Positions 8,430 through 18,227 are shown, numbered from the stretch's first letter. The stretch is DNA of 47,020 nt from Gammaproteobacteria bacterium (GCA_020445405.1 JAGRGQ010000029.1:1-47020); one strand, 5' to 3'. Numbers and translations are program-made. The notes: a model not told the origin generated them from the sequence alone.

Positions 8430-8745
8430 GAATTTTTACCGAAGCTGCCTGTTATCTCCGATAGGAGCTTAATTCCTGCCTATGACTCTCTTTTTATAAC
8501 TGTACCCAATCGGCCGTGGCACAATGGCCCGCCGCGGGCGCCTTGCGGCTTGATTGTACACTTTTTATACGATTATGTTACATAAAGAAGGTTACCGCAA
8601 TCGCTGACGTGACAGAGTGCAGGTTTTATTTTTCTGTTTTGTGTTAAATGCAGGCAGCCGCCGGACCATTAAACGGTTTCCGCGGTTTCGTGCCCGCAGA
8701 GAGAGCGCGGTTATTGCTGTCGTGAACAGTGTCGGCAGCGTCGCG
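8430..8745. other. non-coding stretch
   Basis: About 315 bp. A GC-rich inverted segment near 8525-8550 is followed by AT-rich sequence where TTGATT and TATGTT are 18 bp apart on the plus strand, a weak promoter-like pair. No open frame or known RNA follows it. Confidence 0.4.
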
Positions 8746-9498
8746 CTATCTGCTTCGCATATCCTGTAAACGCCACTCGGCGGGAGAGTGCGGTCGATAA
8801 TAGTTGCGAAAATCGGGATTTCTCCAATCGGGTTTCGCCACTCTCTCAGCGCTCGGTTTCAGTCGTGACGTGTAATCCATGACTGCGCTGATATCCCTTT
8901 CCGTGAAGCGTTTGATCTGCGCCACCATCTCCTTATCGGCGTTGCGTCGTTTTCCATCCCTTATCCACTCAAACTGGCGCACCAGATAATTGTAGTGCTG
9001 CCCCTGTATCAGCGGGACATGCTTATGCTCGTCACCTTCTCCATTTTTACCGTGACAATCGAGGCAGTTCGCTTCATACAGCCGCCTGCCGTGCTCCAGG
9101 TACCTGCCGGGACCAACGCCGTTATCCGGCACCATAGGCTGCAAAGCCAGATAGGCCGCCACATCCGCTATATCCTGCTGAGATAAATCTTTCAGTGCAG
9201 CAAAAGGAAGCATGGTGGGCGCGTCACGGTTACGGGCCAGCGTATCGGCGAGTTGTTTTATGATCACCGAAGCATGCTGTCCCGCCAGTTGCGGATAGTA
9301 ACCGTCCTGAGTACCCCAGCCTTCCGGCATATGACAAACGGCGCATATTCGGTAAACATTTCTCCCGTTATCCACATCGGGTTTCAGATGAATGGCCTCT
9401 TCCACCCGCCTGACAGAGCTGTCGATTTCCTGATCCGCTGCGGAAACCGCTACTGCGATAAAGAGTAAAAAAGTCGCACGCAATGCATACCGAAACAT
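8746..9498 (-). CDS. diheme cytochrome c (c4/c553-like)
   Basis: 250 residues: a signal peptide (about 1-20, ending AVSA-ADQ), then two class I cytochrome c domains. Haem sites are C52-A-V-C-H56 and C145-L-D-C-H149. Probable axial methionines are M97 (PTMLPFA) and M191 (DKEMVAQ). Two linked c-type domains with APTMLPF resemble cytochrome c4 and related periplasmic carriers that pass electrons to terminal oxidases or from dehydrogenases. The start is supported by GGAG nine bases upstream. It is a single gene, so its partner is not shown by context. An arginine/proline-rich tail after about 215 is longer than in typical c4. Confidence 0.92.
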   Translation of the reverse strand: MFRYALRATFLLFIAVAVSAADQEIDSSVRRVEEAIHLKPDVDNGRNVYRICAVCHMPEGWGTQDGYYPQLAGQHASVIIKQLADTLARNRDAPTMLPFAALKDLSQQDIADVAAYLALQPMVPDNGVGPGRYLEHGRRLYEANCLDCHGKNGEGDEHKHVPLIQGQHYNYLVRQFEWIRDGKRRNADKEMVAQIKRFTERDISAVMDYTSRLKPSAERVAKPDWRNPDFRNYYRPHSPAEWRLQDMRSR

Positions 9499-9979
9499 AA
9501 ATTGTCACTCCACACAGCGACCGTTCTGATCCAATTGAAGTACCCGTTCAGAAAATATACATACTTTTTTTCAGGAAACAATCGAAGAGCAAGCTATTCG
9601 CGAACACGGTCAGCCGCAGACCATGCGAAAGCACGCGGGTTGAATTTCCCCGGCACCGGCTGTTCCAGCTACCTGGACTGTTGGGTTGTGGCGGGGCAAT
9701 ATGGGTCGGATCATTTTAAATCCTCGCAACACTTTTCCGGATATAATGGGTCGAATAAAATATTTTATTGCGTTCGCATCACCACTGCAGGCGCCGGGAG
9801 TTGATGCCCGATAAGCCATAGCAACGGTGATTTACCGGATTTATGTCGCAGCAACCCGACCACCCGCCATTTCCCGCCTGATTATGTACTGCACTTCACC
9901 GGCACCGGAAAAAGAGAGGCGGCATCCGGAAAACGATCTGCGCTGAGATCCAAATCAAGGATATTCGAAGGAATTCAAC
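9499..9979. other. non-coding stretch upstream of RND pair 1
   Basis: About 480 bp between the divergent cytochrome and adaptor genes. A perfect TATAAT occurs at 9742-9747 on the plus strand without a recognisable -35; it could start a long leader for the adaptor gene. On the minus side an AT-rich TATATT-like element lies about 60 bp before the cytochrome start. No gene is supported. Confidence 0.45.
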
Positions 9980-11077
9980 ATGATCACGCGTGTAATCCTG
10001 GTAGCCTTTTTTCTCGCCGTGTTGTTTGGCGGCATATTCGGCTGGAAGCAGTATACCGCCAGGCAGACTGAGGCAGCCCAGGCCGGCGGTCCACCGCCAG
10101 CCGTGATCGCCGCGGCCAGCGTGCGCTCTGAAAGCTGGCAACCCTACATCCAGGTCGTGGGGAGCCTCGAGGCAGTCGCCGGCATCGAGGTCAACAGCGA
10201 GGTCGGAGGTCAGGTCAGTACGATTAATTTCAATTCCGGCGAACGGGTAAAGCGCGGTGACCTGCTGCTGGAGCTGGACAGCCAGACCGACCAGGCACAG
10301 CTGAAGGGCCTGGAGGCCGAACGCACGCTGGCACGGCTTAATTTCGAGCGGGTCGCCAAACTGGTCAAGGAGAGATCGGTTTCGAAGTCGGATTACGACG
10401 AGGCGCGCGCCAACCTTGACGCCGCCGAAGCCAGGGTGTCGGGACAGCAGGCGCTGATCGACAAGAAACGTATTCGTGCGCCGTTCGACGGCCTGCTCGG
10501 CATACGCCGCGTCGATCTGGGCGAGTATCTCAGCCCGGGCACAGCAATCGTCCCGCTGGAGCAGCTCGATCCGATGTACGCCGACTTCACGCTGCCGGAG
10601 CGTGACCTTGCCAGAGTCCGGGATGGCCAGGTGGTGGATATCCGCGTGCAGGCTTACCCGGACCGCATCTTCAGCGGTCGCATCATCGCCATCGATCCCG
10701 GCGTGAACGCGGGAACCCGCAGTTTTCGTCTGCGTGCCGAACTCGCCAACCCGGATCAACTGCTGCGGCCCGGCATGTTCGCCGACATCCGCGTACAGCT
10801 GCCGCAGCGCAACGGTGTGATCACGATACCGGACACTGCGATCAGCTACGCACCTTACGGCGACTCGGTTTTCGTGATCGAGAAAAAAGAGACGGGTTAC
10901 ATCGTCAACCGCCGTCAGATCGAGACCGGCAGCGTGCGCAACGGCCGGGTTTCGGTCGTTGCCGGACTGGCCGAGGGAGAGCAGGTGGTAAGTGCAGGTC
11001 ACAATAAACTGCGCAACGGGCAGTCTGTGATCATCGACTCCAAACCGGCGCCTGCCGAACGTGGTGCCAGCTCATGA
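9980..11077 (+). CDS. RND efflux periplasmic adaptor (membrane fusion protein)
   Basis: 365 residues. An N-terminal membrane anchor (about 4-24) precedes a paired biotinyl-lipoyl domain (GSLEAVAGIEVNSEVGGQV near 55, and RIRAPFDGLLGIR near 168) that flanks a short alpha-hairpin, then beta-barrel and membrane-proximal domains (FADIRVQLPQRNGVITIPDTAI). This is the HlyD/MexH-type adaptor that links an inner-membrane RND pump to an outer-membrane channel. AAGGA stands before the ATG. Its stop overlaps the pump start by ATGA, so the two are translationally coupled. No channel gene and no TetR or MarR regulator is adjacent; a TolC/OprM-type channel elsewhere is presumably used. Confidence 0.93.
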   Translation: MITRVILVAFFLAVLFGGIFGWKQYTARQTEAAQAGGPPPAVIAAASVRSESWQPYIQVVGSLEAVAGIEVNSEVGGQVSTINFNSGERVKRGDLLLELDSQTDQAQLKGLEAERTLARLNFERVAKLVKERSVSKSDYDEARANLDAAEARVSGQQALIDKKRIRAPFDGLLGIRRVDLGEYLSPGTAIVPLEQLDPMYADFTLPERDLARVRDGQVVDIRVQAYPDRIFSGRIIAIDPGVNAGTRSFRLRAELANPDQLLRPGMFADIRVQLPQRNGVITIPDTAISYAPYGDSVFVIEKKETGYIVNRRQIETGSVRNGRVSVVAGLAEGEQVVSAGHNKLRNGQSVIIDSKPAPAERGASS

Positions 11078-14000
11078 AGTTAACCGATCTCTATGTGCAG
11101 AGACCGGTGCTGGCCAGCGTGGTAAGTCTGCTGATACTGGTGGTGGGGCTGCGCGCCATGGCATCGCTCGAGGTACGCCAATACCCGGAGACACAGGATA
11201 CGGTCGTGACCATATCCACAAGCTACCCGGGCGCCAGCAGCGAACTGGTCAAAGGCTTCATCACCACCCCGCTGCAACAGGCGATCGCCGAGGCGCAGGG
11301 AATCGATTATCTCTCCTCGACCAGCACCCAGGGCCAGTCCGTGATAGAGGCCCACATGCGCCTCAACTATCCGCCGAACGCGGCAGTGGCCGAGATCCAG
11401 GCCAAGGTCGCCAGCCGCCGCAATGTCCTGCCCGAGGATGCACAGGACCCGGTGATCTCTTCGCGTACCGGCGATGCCACGGCGTTGATGTACCTGGCAT
11501 TCTACAGTGAGCAGATGCAGGCCGCTCAGATAAATGACTACCTGCTGCGGGTGGTGCAGCCCAAGCTGCAGGCGCTCCCCGGAGTGGCGACGGCGAGACT
11601 GATCGGCGACAAAACATTCGCCATGCGCATCTGGCTCGATCCGAAGCGCATGGCGGCGCTCGGCGTTACGGCTCAGGATGTGGCCGATGTGCTGCGCACC
11701 AACAACTATCTCTCCGGAATCGGGCAGGCGCGCGGCGAATACCATGTGATCGATCTGGCCGCAACCACCGACGTCGCCGGCGTGGAGGATTTCCGCAACC
11801 TGGTGTTGCGCAGCAGCGGTGAATCGCTGGTGCGTCTGCGGGACGTGGCGCGCACCGAACTCGGTTCGGAGGATTACAACACCGCCACCTGGTACAAGGG
11901 CAAGCCGGCCATCTTCGTCGGTGTCGAACAGGCCCCGGGCTCCAATCCACTGACCGTTGCCGGCTACGTACACGATGCCATGAAGGAGATACGCAGTCAG
12001 CTTCCAAGCGGGCTGGAGGCGCATATCCCCTACGATGCCAGCGCTTTTATCCAGGATTCCATCGACGAAGTGTTCACCACCCTGGTGGAGGCGGTGCTGA
12101 TCGTACTGGTGGTGATATTCCTCTCATTGGGATCGCTGCGCGCGGCTATCATACCCGCGGTCGCCGTGCCGCTGTCGCTGGTTGGTGCGGCCTTCCTGAT
12201 GCTGCTGGCCGGGTTCTCGATCAACCTGCTGACACTGCTGGCGATGGTCCTCGCCATCGGTGTGGTGGTCGACGACGCCATCGTGGTGGTTGAAAACGTG
12301 CACCGGCATATTGAGATGGGCAAGTCGCGTTTCCAGGCCGCGATCGACGGTGCGCGCGAGCTCGGCCTGCCGATCATCGCGATGACCACTACGCTGATCG
12401 CGGTCTACGCGCCGATCGGCTTCATGGGCGGGCTGGTCGGCACGCTGTTTACCGAGTTTGCGTTCTCGCTGGCCGGAGCGGTCCTGATCTCCGGTATCGT
12501 TGCACTCACGCTCTCCCCGATGCTGTCATCCAAGGTGTTGCGGCCGGTGGGCAATCCCGGCCGCTTCGAGCGCGCCGTTGAGCATTTTTTCGAATGGCTG
12601 GCTGACTTTTATCTGCGCCGGTTGCGCAGTGCGTTGACCTATCTACCCGCCACGCTGCTGTTCGCCGCTGTGGTGCTGGGCAGCATCTACTTCATGTTCA
12701 CCACCACCAAGGGGGAACTCGCTCCGACCGAGGATCAAAGCATCCTGTTCTTCCAGGCGGTGGCCCCGCAGACGGCTTCACTGGAGTACAACGAGGCCTA
12801 TACGCGCGAAATCGTCGAAGCTTTCGAGCAGGTGCCGGAATACCACGAGAGCTTCCTGCTGCTCGGATTCCGCGGCGACGACAACGTTGTATTCGGTGGC
12901 TTCAAAATGCGGCAGCCGGCGTTCCGCGAACGTTCGCAGATGCAGGTCCTGCCGGATATCCAGGGCAGTTTAAACCGAATCGCCGGCTTCCAGCTCGCGG
13001 TTTTCCCGCGCCCCAGCCTGCCGGGCAGCAGTGGACTGCCATTCCAGATGGTGATTCAGAGCGCCGGCAGCTATGAAGAGCTGGACCGGGTTGCCGGTCA
13101 GTTGGTCGGTCGCGGCATGGGCAGCGGCAAATTTATGTTTCTGCGCAAGTCGGTCGAGTTCAGCCGCCCCAAGGCCGTGCTGGTGATCGATCGCGACCGC
13201 GCAGCCGACCTGGGCATATCGATGGCCGATATCGGGCGTAATCTCGCCACGCTGCTGGGTGGTAACTATGTCAACCGCTTCAGTCTGGAGGGCCGCAGCT
13301 ACAAGGTTATCCCGCAGGCGGAGCGTGCATTCCGTCTGACTCCGGAGATGCTCGGCGACCTCTACCTGCGCAGCGTCCACGGCGACCAGGTGCCATTATC
13401 ATCGATCATCAAGCTGGAGAAATCGGTCGAACCGAGCAAGCGGGCACAGTTCCAGCAGCTGAATGCGCTCACTATCGAGGGACTGATGGCACCGGGCGTC
13501 TCCGAGGGCGAGGCAATGGCGACAATGGAGCAGCTGGCGCGCGAAGAGTTCCCGCTCGGATTCAGCAACGACTACACCGGAGGGACCCGTCAGTATGCCC
13601 AGCAGGGCAGTGCGCTGGTGGTGACGTTCTTCATGTCGCTGCTGGTGATCTATCTGGTACTGGCGGCGCAGTTCGAGAGCTGGCGCGATCCGCTGATCAT
13701 TCTGGTTTCGGTACCGATGTCGATTGCCGGCGCGCTGGCATTTCTGACCCTTGGATTTGCCACGGTCAACATCTATACCCAGGTCGGCCTGATCACATTG
13801 ATCGGTCTGATTGCCAAGAACGGCATCCTGATTGTCGAATTCGCCAACCAGCTGCAGGTCACCAGCGGGCTGGACAAACGCAGCGCGATTGAACGCGCTT
13901 CGGCGATCCGGCTGCGCCCGATCCTGATGACGACGGTGGCGATGCTGGTGGCCATGGTGCCGCTGCTGACCGCCAGCGGCCCCGGCGCGGTCAGCCGCTT

Positions 14001-14160
14001 CCATATCGGCCTGGTGATCAGCACGGGGCTGGGCATCGGCACCCTGTTTACCCTGTTCGTGGTACCGGCGGTGTATCTGCTGCTGGCGCGTGAGCACCAC
14101 GCGATACCCGCACCAGAGGAACATACCGAAACGCCGGCGCCTACCTATCCGACCTCTTGA
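11074..14160 (+). CDS. RND multidrug efflux pump (HAE-1 family, pair 1)
   Basis: 1028 residues, normal for MexI/VexF-like HAE-1 pumps. It has the duplicated 6+6 transmembrane layout with two large periplasmic loops. Proton-relay residues are present: D400-D401 in VVDDAIVVVEN (TM4) and K915 in LIAKNGILIVEFAN (TM10). Other hallmarks are GELAPTEDQ at the start of the second porter loop and RLRPILMTT after TM10. It should export amphiphilic compounds with the adaptor encoded just upstream, with which it shares a 4-bp overlap. The substrate cannot be predicted. A UUCG hairpin lies about 90 bp downstream. Confidence 0.95.
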   Translation: MKLTDLYVQRPVLASVVSLLILVVGLRAMASLEVRQYPETQDTVVTISTSYPGASSELVKGFITTPLQQAIAEAQGIDYLSSTSTQGQSVIEAHMRLNYPPNAAVAEIQAKVASRRNVLPEDAQDPVISSRTGDATALMYLAFYSEQMQAAQINDYLLRVVQPKLQALPGVATARLIGDKTFAMRIWLDPKRMAALGVTAQDVADVLRTNNYLSGIGQARGEYHVIDLAATTDVAGVEDFRNLVLRSSGESLVRLRDVARTELGSEDYNTATWYKGKPAIFVGVEQAPGSNPLTVAGYVHDAMKEIRSQLPSGLEAHIPYDASAFIQDSIDEVFTTLVEAVLIVLVVIFLSLGSLRAAIIPAVAVPLSLVGAAFLMLLAGFSINLLTLLAMVLAIGVVVDDAIVVVENVHRHIEMGKSRFQAAIDGARELGLPIIAMTTTLIAVYAPIGFMGGLVGTLFTEFAFSLAGAVLISGIVALTLSPMLSSKVLRPVGNPGRFERAVEHFFEWLADFYLRRLRSALTYLPATLLFAAVVLGSIYFMFTTTKGELAPTEDQSILFFQAVAPQTASLEYNEAYTREIVEAFEQVPEYHESFLLLGFRGDDNVVFGGFKMRQPAFRERSQMQVLPDIQGSLNRIAGFQLAVFPRPSLPGSSGLPFQMVIQSAGSYEELDRVAGQLVGRGMGSGKFMFLRKSVEFSRPKAVLVIDRDRAADLGISMADIGRNLATLLGGNYVNRFSLEGRSYKVIPQAERAFRLTPEMLGDLYLRSVHGDQVPLSSIIKLEKSVEPSKRAQFQQLNALTIEGLMAPGVSEGEAMATMEQLAREEFPLGFSNDYTGGTRQYAQQGSALVVTFFMSLLVIYLVLAAQFESWRDPLIILVSVPMSIAGALAFLTLGFATVNIYTQVGLITLIGLIAKNGILIVEFANQLQVTSGLDKRSAIERASAIRLRPILMTTVAMLVAMVPLLTASGPGAVSRFHIGLVISTGLGIGTLFTLFVVPAVYLLLAREHHAIPAPEEHTETPAPTYPTS

Positions 14161-14251
14161 CACCGGTCTGATGGGGTTCGATTCCCGGCGTCGGCTTCAG
14201 GCGGCATCGCAGTAAGCGTGCTGCGCAACCCGCTGAAGATCCTCGCCACCG

Positions 14252-14271
14252 CCCCGCTTCGGCGGGGTTGT
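14252..14271 (+). terminator. UUCG hairpin after RND pair 1
   Basis: A 6-bp CCCCGC/GCGGGG stem closed by a TTCG tetraloop is followed by TTGT. The stem and loop are very stable but the T-tract is short. It lies between the pump stop at 14160 and the convergent CoA-transferase gene. Confidence 0.5.
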
Positions 14272-14308
14272 CACTCCCCGGCACCCGGCCTGGCTATCCG
14301 TTCCCGGT

Positions 14309-15532
14309 CTACGCGCCGGGACCGCTGACCACGCGCTCATCATGCAGCCGCCCCACCTGCGCTTCGGTCAGGCCAAGAATATCCAGCAGGATTTCATCGG
14401 TGTGTTCACCGCATATCGGCGCGCGGCGCACAGGGCAACGGCTTGCCCGGCCAAAGTCAAGAGGTGAACCCGGCGCAAGATAGGAGCCGATACCCGGGTC
14501 GTCGATCATGCTGAACATCTCGTTCTCGACGGAGCAATCGGGGTCGCGTTCGATGACCTGGCGAATCGTGCGGTACTCCGCCCAGGTCACTCTGTGCTCG
14601 TCGAGCACCTGGCGGACTTCGGAGAGCAGGCGGGTACGGAACCAGGGCTCGAATACCTCCGCAATCTGCCGGCGGGCACGGAATCGATCGCCTTCGGTTT
14701 GAAAATTCAACGACAGTTTTTTCGCCAGCGCATCGAGTTCCTCGCCCAATTCAGTCGCCTTGCAGAGATTGGTCCACTGGGATTTGGTCAGGCCCACCAC
14801 CATCACACGCTTGTCATCCAGCGTGCCGAAGTCTCTCCCGAAAGCACCGTAAAGATAATTTCCGTCTTTGGATCGATCGGCATCGTTGACCATGACCTCG
14901 GCAATGGTGCCGAGGTTTCCGAGCATGGCCAGCGCAACGTCCTTCAGCGCCAGTTTGACCAACTGCCCCTCACCGGTGAGACGCCGGTGCCGCTCGGCTC
15001 CGAGCAGCCCGACAAGCGTCATCTGTCCGGCAATGCAGTCCCATGCCGGTAGCAGATGATTGACCGGACGGGGCCACAGGCGCGGGCCGGTAATCAGCGG
15101 GAAACCGACCTTGGGATTGACCGTGTAGTCGACTTCGGAACCCCCATCGCGCCGACCCAGAAGATTCACCATGATCAAATCCTCGCGGTGAGACTTCAGG
15201 GTTTCGTAGTCCAGCCAGCCGCGGGCGGGAAAGTTGGTCACGAACAGTCCGGCATCCTCGCCGGGTGCACAGATAAGTTGAGTCAATAACTCCTGGCCCT
15301 GCGGCTTGCGAATATCAACCGCGATCGAGCGTTTTCCCTTATTGAGACCCGCCCAGAAAAGACTCCGCTTTCCATCCAGCGTCACCGGCCAGCGCGTATA
15401 GTCCAGTCCACCGCCAATCGGATCGAAACGGATCACGTCAGCCCCCATCTGCGCCAGCGTCATCCCCCCCAGCGGCACCGCAACGAAGGCAGATCCCTCG
15501 ACGATACGCAAACCCTGAAGAATTGGTTTCAT
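14309..15532 (-). CDS. mct: CaiB/BaiF CoA-transferase, mesaconyl-CoA C1-C4 transferase-like
   Basis: 407 residues, family III CoA-transferase. The N-terminus (GLRIVEGSAFVAVPLGGMTLAQMGADVIRFDP) and LDYTRWPVTLDGKRSLFWAGLNKGKRS resemble 2-methylfumaryl-CoA isomerase (Mct), which moves CoA within mesaconyl-CoA in the 3-hydroxypropionate bicycle. The expected nucleophilic aspartate is D165 in LPAWDCIAG. GGAGG lies eight bases before the ATG, a strong start. It stands alone: no malyl-CoA lyase, mesaconyl-CoA hydratase or propionyl-CoA carboxylase gene is near, so the substrate rests on similarity recalled from memory. A different acyl-CoA is possible; the family assignment is firm and the exact reaction moderate. 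Confidence 0.8.
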   Translation of the reverse strand: MKPILQGLRIVEGSAFVAVPLGGMTLAQMGADVIRFDPIGGGLDYTRWPVTLDGKRSLFWAGLNKGKRSIAVDIRKPQGQELLTQLICAPGEDAGLFVTNFPARGWLDYETLKSHREDLIMVNLLGRRDGGSEVDYTVNPKVGFPLITGPRLWPRPVNHLLPAWDCIAGQMTLVGLLGAERHRRLTGEGQLVKLALKDVALAMLGNLGTIAEVMVNDADRSKDGNYLYGAFGRDFGTLDDKRVMVVGLTKSQWTNLCKATELGEELDALAKKLSLNFQTEGDRFRARRQIAEVFEPWFRTRLLSEVRQVLDEHRVTWAEYRTIRQVIERDPDCSVENEMFSMIDDPGIGSYLAPGSPLDFGRASRCPVRRAPICGEHTDEILLDILGLTEAQVGRLHDERVVSGPGA

Positions 15533-15714
15533 CCAGACACCTCCACTTTAACCCACGAGGCGATTATCATTGCAAAAATGGCATCTATTGGCACGTAATA
15601 ATTGTGGAATATAGCTTTGACTGCTGCGCGACCGCGGCATATAAGCCGGACAGAAGATGGCGCAACAGGCAAGCGGCAACCAACGCAATCGCCTCGCGTA
15701 CAACGAGACGGGTG

Positions 15715-16056
15715 TTATCTGTTGCGAACAGTGCCGAGCAGACGTGCGCCGGCTTCAATCGCCCACATGCCGATTTTTCCCTGCAGCAGCAACACCAGAA
15801 TCACCAACGGCCAGGCGATCAGACGCAAAGGATCAAGGCCGTTCAGATCGATCTCCACGCTGGTTGAGGCGGCAAGTTTGAGTGATTGCGCGAAAGCGTT
15901 GATTGCATCAGGATCATTGTACAGCTGCCATACCATGTATACCGCGTGGATCACCACCAATGCACCAATCAGCGCCAATATGAGGCCGATAAGAGCCCCT
16001 GTACCGGTAAGCAGATTGATAATGGAAAAGTGCTGGGTTGATCTGTTTTCCATCAT
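15715..16056 (-). CDS. small membrane protein of unknown function
   Basis: 113 residues with two clear membrane segments (about 17-44, LIGLILALIGALVVIHAVYMVW, and 79-92, LIAWPLVILVLLLQ), a polar loop of about 30 residues between them, and a basic C-terminus. Tandem ATGs at 16056 and 16053; AAAAGG sits two bases before the first and five before the second, so the second may be the true start. I do not recognise the family. It is a single gene between the CoA-transferase and a divergent lipoprotein gene. Confidence 0.6.
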   Translation of the reverse strand: MMENRSTQHFSIINLLTGTGALIGLILALIGALVVIHAVYMVWQLYNDPDAINAFAQSLKLAASTSVEIDLNGLDPLRLIAWPLVILVLLLQGKIGMWAIEAGARLLGTVRNR

Positions 16057-16238
16057 AGCCTTTTACGTCTGGTGCAATCACGCTGATCGGGATTGCCCGG
16101 GAGTAGAGAGGATCGGATATTACCATATTCTCCAATCTGCGAATCGCATTGCACGACAAGCCCGACCTGTTGTCGCAGCATACCACCCCTGATTGCGGGG
16201 CCTGCAGCTGGAGATGTTCTCTTTCCCGCCGGGGAGGT

Positions 16239-16244
16239 TATACT
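16239..16244 (+). promoter_or_regulatory. possible -10 of the lipoprotein gene
   Basis: TATACT lies 31 bp ahead of the lipoprotein ATG at 16276. No strong -35 is seen, so this rests mainly on position and the hexamer. Confidence 0.3.
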
Positions 16245-16275
16245 TTACGGGTTACAACAGAAGATGGATATTGAT

Positions 16276-16617
16276 ATGAAAAAGACGTTGGTGGCTGCCT
16301 GTCTGGCAGCGATGGTGTCAGCGTGCAGTATGGACGATGAGTCGAAGGCCAAGCTCGAACAAGCAGCCGGTCACGCCAAGCAGGCGGCCAAGGAAGTGGG
16401 TGAAGTGGTTTCCGCCAAGACATCCGAGGTCGGTGAGAAATGGCGCGAGATGAATGCCAATCGGATCGAAATGCCGCCTAAGGAGGATGCCGAACTGCCA
16501 ACCCAGAAAGTGGATGCGGGGGATCTGAAGGCCAGGCTCAAGGCGGCCAAGGATGCCTTTATGAAGGCGCCGGATAAAACCGGAGAAACAACCGAAGGAA
16601 CGAAGAAAGAAGGTTGA
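16276..16617 (+). CDS. small lysine/alanine-rich lipoprotein
   Basis: 113 residues. The leader MKKTLVAACLAAMVSAC has a basic start, a hydrophobic core and a lipobox (VSAC, acylated C17), so it is a lipoprotein; S18-M19 after the cysteine does not signal inner-membrane retention, so outer-membrane placement is likely. The mature part is rich in Lys, Glu and Ala, with a helical repeat (LEQAAGHAKQAAKEVGEVV, KARLKAAKDAFMKA) that suggests a coiled coil lying along peptidoglycan or membrane. A longer frame from 16093 exists, but the signal peptide fixes the start at 16276 (or an in-frame ATG at 16264). Function unknown; neighbours are not informative. Confidence 0.75.
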   Translation: MKKTLVAACLAAMVSACSMDDESKAKLEQAAGHAKQAAKEVGEVVSAKTSEVGEKWREMNANRIEMPPKEDAELPTQKVDAGDLKARLKAAKDAFMKAPDKTGETTEGTKKEG

Positions 16618-17189
16618 ACGCCGACATTCGGCCAGCACGCAGTTCGCAGCAACCCGGAAAAGTCAAGGTACAGGAGATCCGTCGGCTTAGATCGGGCCAG
16701 CGGCGCAGGTTCGCCATGCATCCGGCTCGTCTCCAGTCCTGACGGGCATGGATGCCGGAACCGGGTCCCCCGTATCCGGCATCCGCACAGTGTTGACAGA
16801 ACCCCGCCATCGAGTCGATCTCCGGTTACGGATGTCTCGTTGTGGTAAGCGCTTCCCATGCCTGCAACGGGTGAGCCGTAATCAATCCCTGTACACAGCA
16901 CGATCCTGCCTGCTGGTCTGAACCCTTCATAGCCACCCCGGCAGCCTGCAGCGGTTGTCGCCGGTAAAGCATCCGTGCAGAATCAGTCGCAGGCGGATGA
17001 GTATCGTCGCTGCGCTGTCGACCGTGCCCCTTCCATCCCGGAAACGTGGCAGTCAGTTACCGCGCAGCATCACCAGCCGCTGCCCCCGGCGACCACCATC
17101 GCTGAATAATCACCTTCATCCGGGACGATGCGCCGAAAGCGTCTGACAAGCCGCTTTAACGGATCCGGACGGCAGCCCGAAGGACGACT
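16618..17189. other. non-coding stretch with one hairpin
   Basis: About 570 bp without a convincing gene. A 9-bp perfect inverted repeat (GGATGCCGG at 16750-16758, CCGGCATCC at 16776-16784) with a 17-nt loop is the only clear structure; it lacks a T-run, so it is more like a repeat element than a terminator. Confidence 0.5.
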
Positions 17190-18044
17190 ATGACCGATAT
17201 CAAAACAGTGGCGTTGACAGCACTGACAATGGTGGCATTTGCCGCCAACTCACTGCTGTGCCGAATGGCGCTGGGTGAACAGACCATCGATGCCGCGAGC
17301 TTCACCACCATACGGCTCTCCTCGGGCGCTCTGATGCTTTGGCTAGTCATGCGTATCCACAACAGCGCCCCGGATACATCCCAAAAAAGCAACTGGCTGG
17401 CTGCGGCGATGCTGTTTCTCTACGCGGCCACCTTCTCTTTCGCCTATGTCACGCTCAGTGCGGGTACCGGTGCATTGATTCTGTTCGGGCTGGTACAACT
17501 GACGATGTTTTTCGCCGCTCTGCGCAGCGGTGAGCCGTTCTCCGCCATCTCCTGGATCGGATTGTTGCTGGCTCTGGCCGGACTGGTTTACCTGGTCTCT
17601 CCCGGGGTAACCGCACCGGAACCGACCGGAGCGGTATTGATGGCGATGGCGGGTATCGGCTGGGGGGTCTACTCGCTGCGCGGACGCGGCGTCGCCAATC
17701 CGCTGCACGCCACTGCACGCAACTTTCTGCTCTCGGTACCCCTGGGGCTGCTGTTGAGCCTGCTCTTCTTCGATCAGATTTTCATCACTGCCCGGGGCCT
17801 GTTACTCTCCGTCACCTCTGGAGCCATCGCTTCCGGGCTCGGTTACGTCATCTGGTATGCCGCGCTGCGCCGACTGAAGGCAACCAGCGCCGCCACCGTG
17901 CAACTCTCCGTACCGGTAATCGCCGCCTTCGGCGGCGTGATGCTGTTATCCGAAGCGATCACCTGGCGACTCCTGATCTCCTCCGCCGCCATTTTAGGCG
18001 GCATCGCAATCGTACTGATGCAGCGGAATACGGTTCGCGGCTGA
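17190..18044 (+). CDS. EamA/DMT-family transporter
   Basis: 284 residues with ten predicted membrane helices arranged as two five-helix EamA repeats (about 4-125 and 145-280). Typical features are the N-terminal AFAANSLLCRMAL, the glycine-rich helix GTGALILFGLVQLTMF, and the C-terminal SVPVIAAFGGVMLLSEAITWR, which matches the family pattern 'P-V-x-A-x-x-x-G-x-x-x-L-x-E'. Such proteins export or import metabolites (amino acids, purines, drugs) across the inner membrane; the substrate is not predictable. GAAGGA stands six bases before the ATG. It is a single gene, convergent with the PEP-CTERM protein gene. Confidence 0.92.
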   Translation: MTDIKTVALTALTMVAFAANSLLCRMALGEQTIDAASFTTIRLSSGALMLWLVMRIHNSAPDTSQKSNWLAAAMLFLYAATFSFAYVTLSAGTGALILFGLVQLTMFFAALRSGEPFSAISWIGLLLALAGLVYLVSPGVTAPEPTGAVLMAMAGIGWGVYSLRGRGVANPLHATARNFLLSVPLGLLLSLLFFDQIFITARGLLLSVTSGAIASGLGYVIWYAALRRLKATSAATVQLSVPVIAAFGGVMLLSEAITWRLLISSAAILGGIAIVLMQRNTVRG

Positions 18045-18227
18045 ACTTGGCCGCAGCGATCCGGTCGCGGCACATGGCACGGAGCGGTGGGTTAAAAGAT
18101 TACCGTTTGCGGAGTGACAACGTCGCTGACCGGATCACCGCGATGGTCAGACGCTGGTCACAACAACCTCGGATTGGAACCTGAATATCGTGAGAAACAG
18201 ATAAACCCCGGCCCGGCTCCCGGTTGC

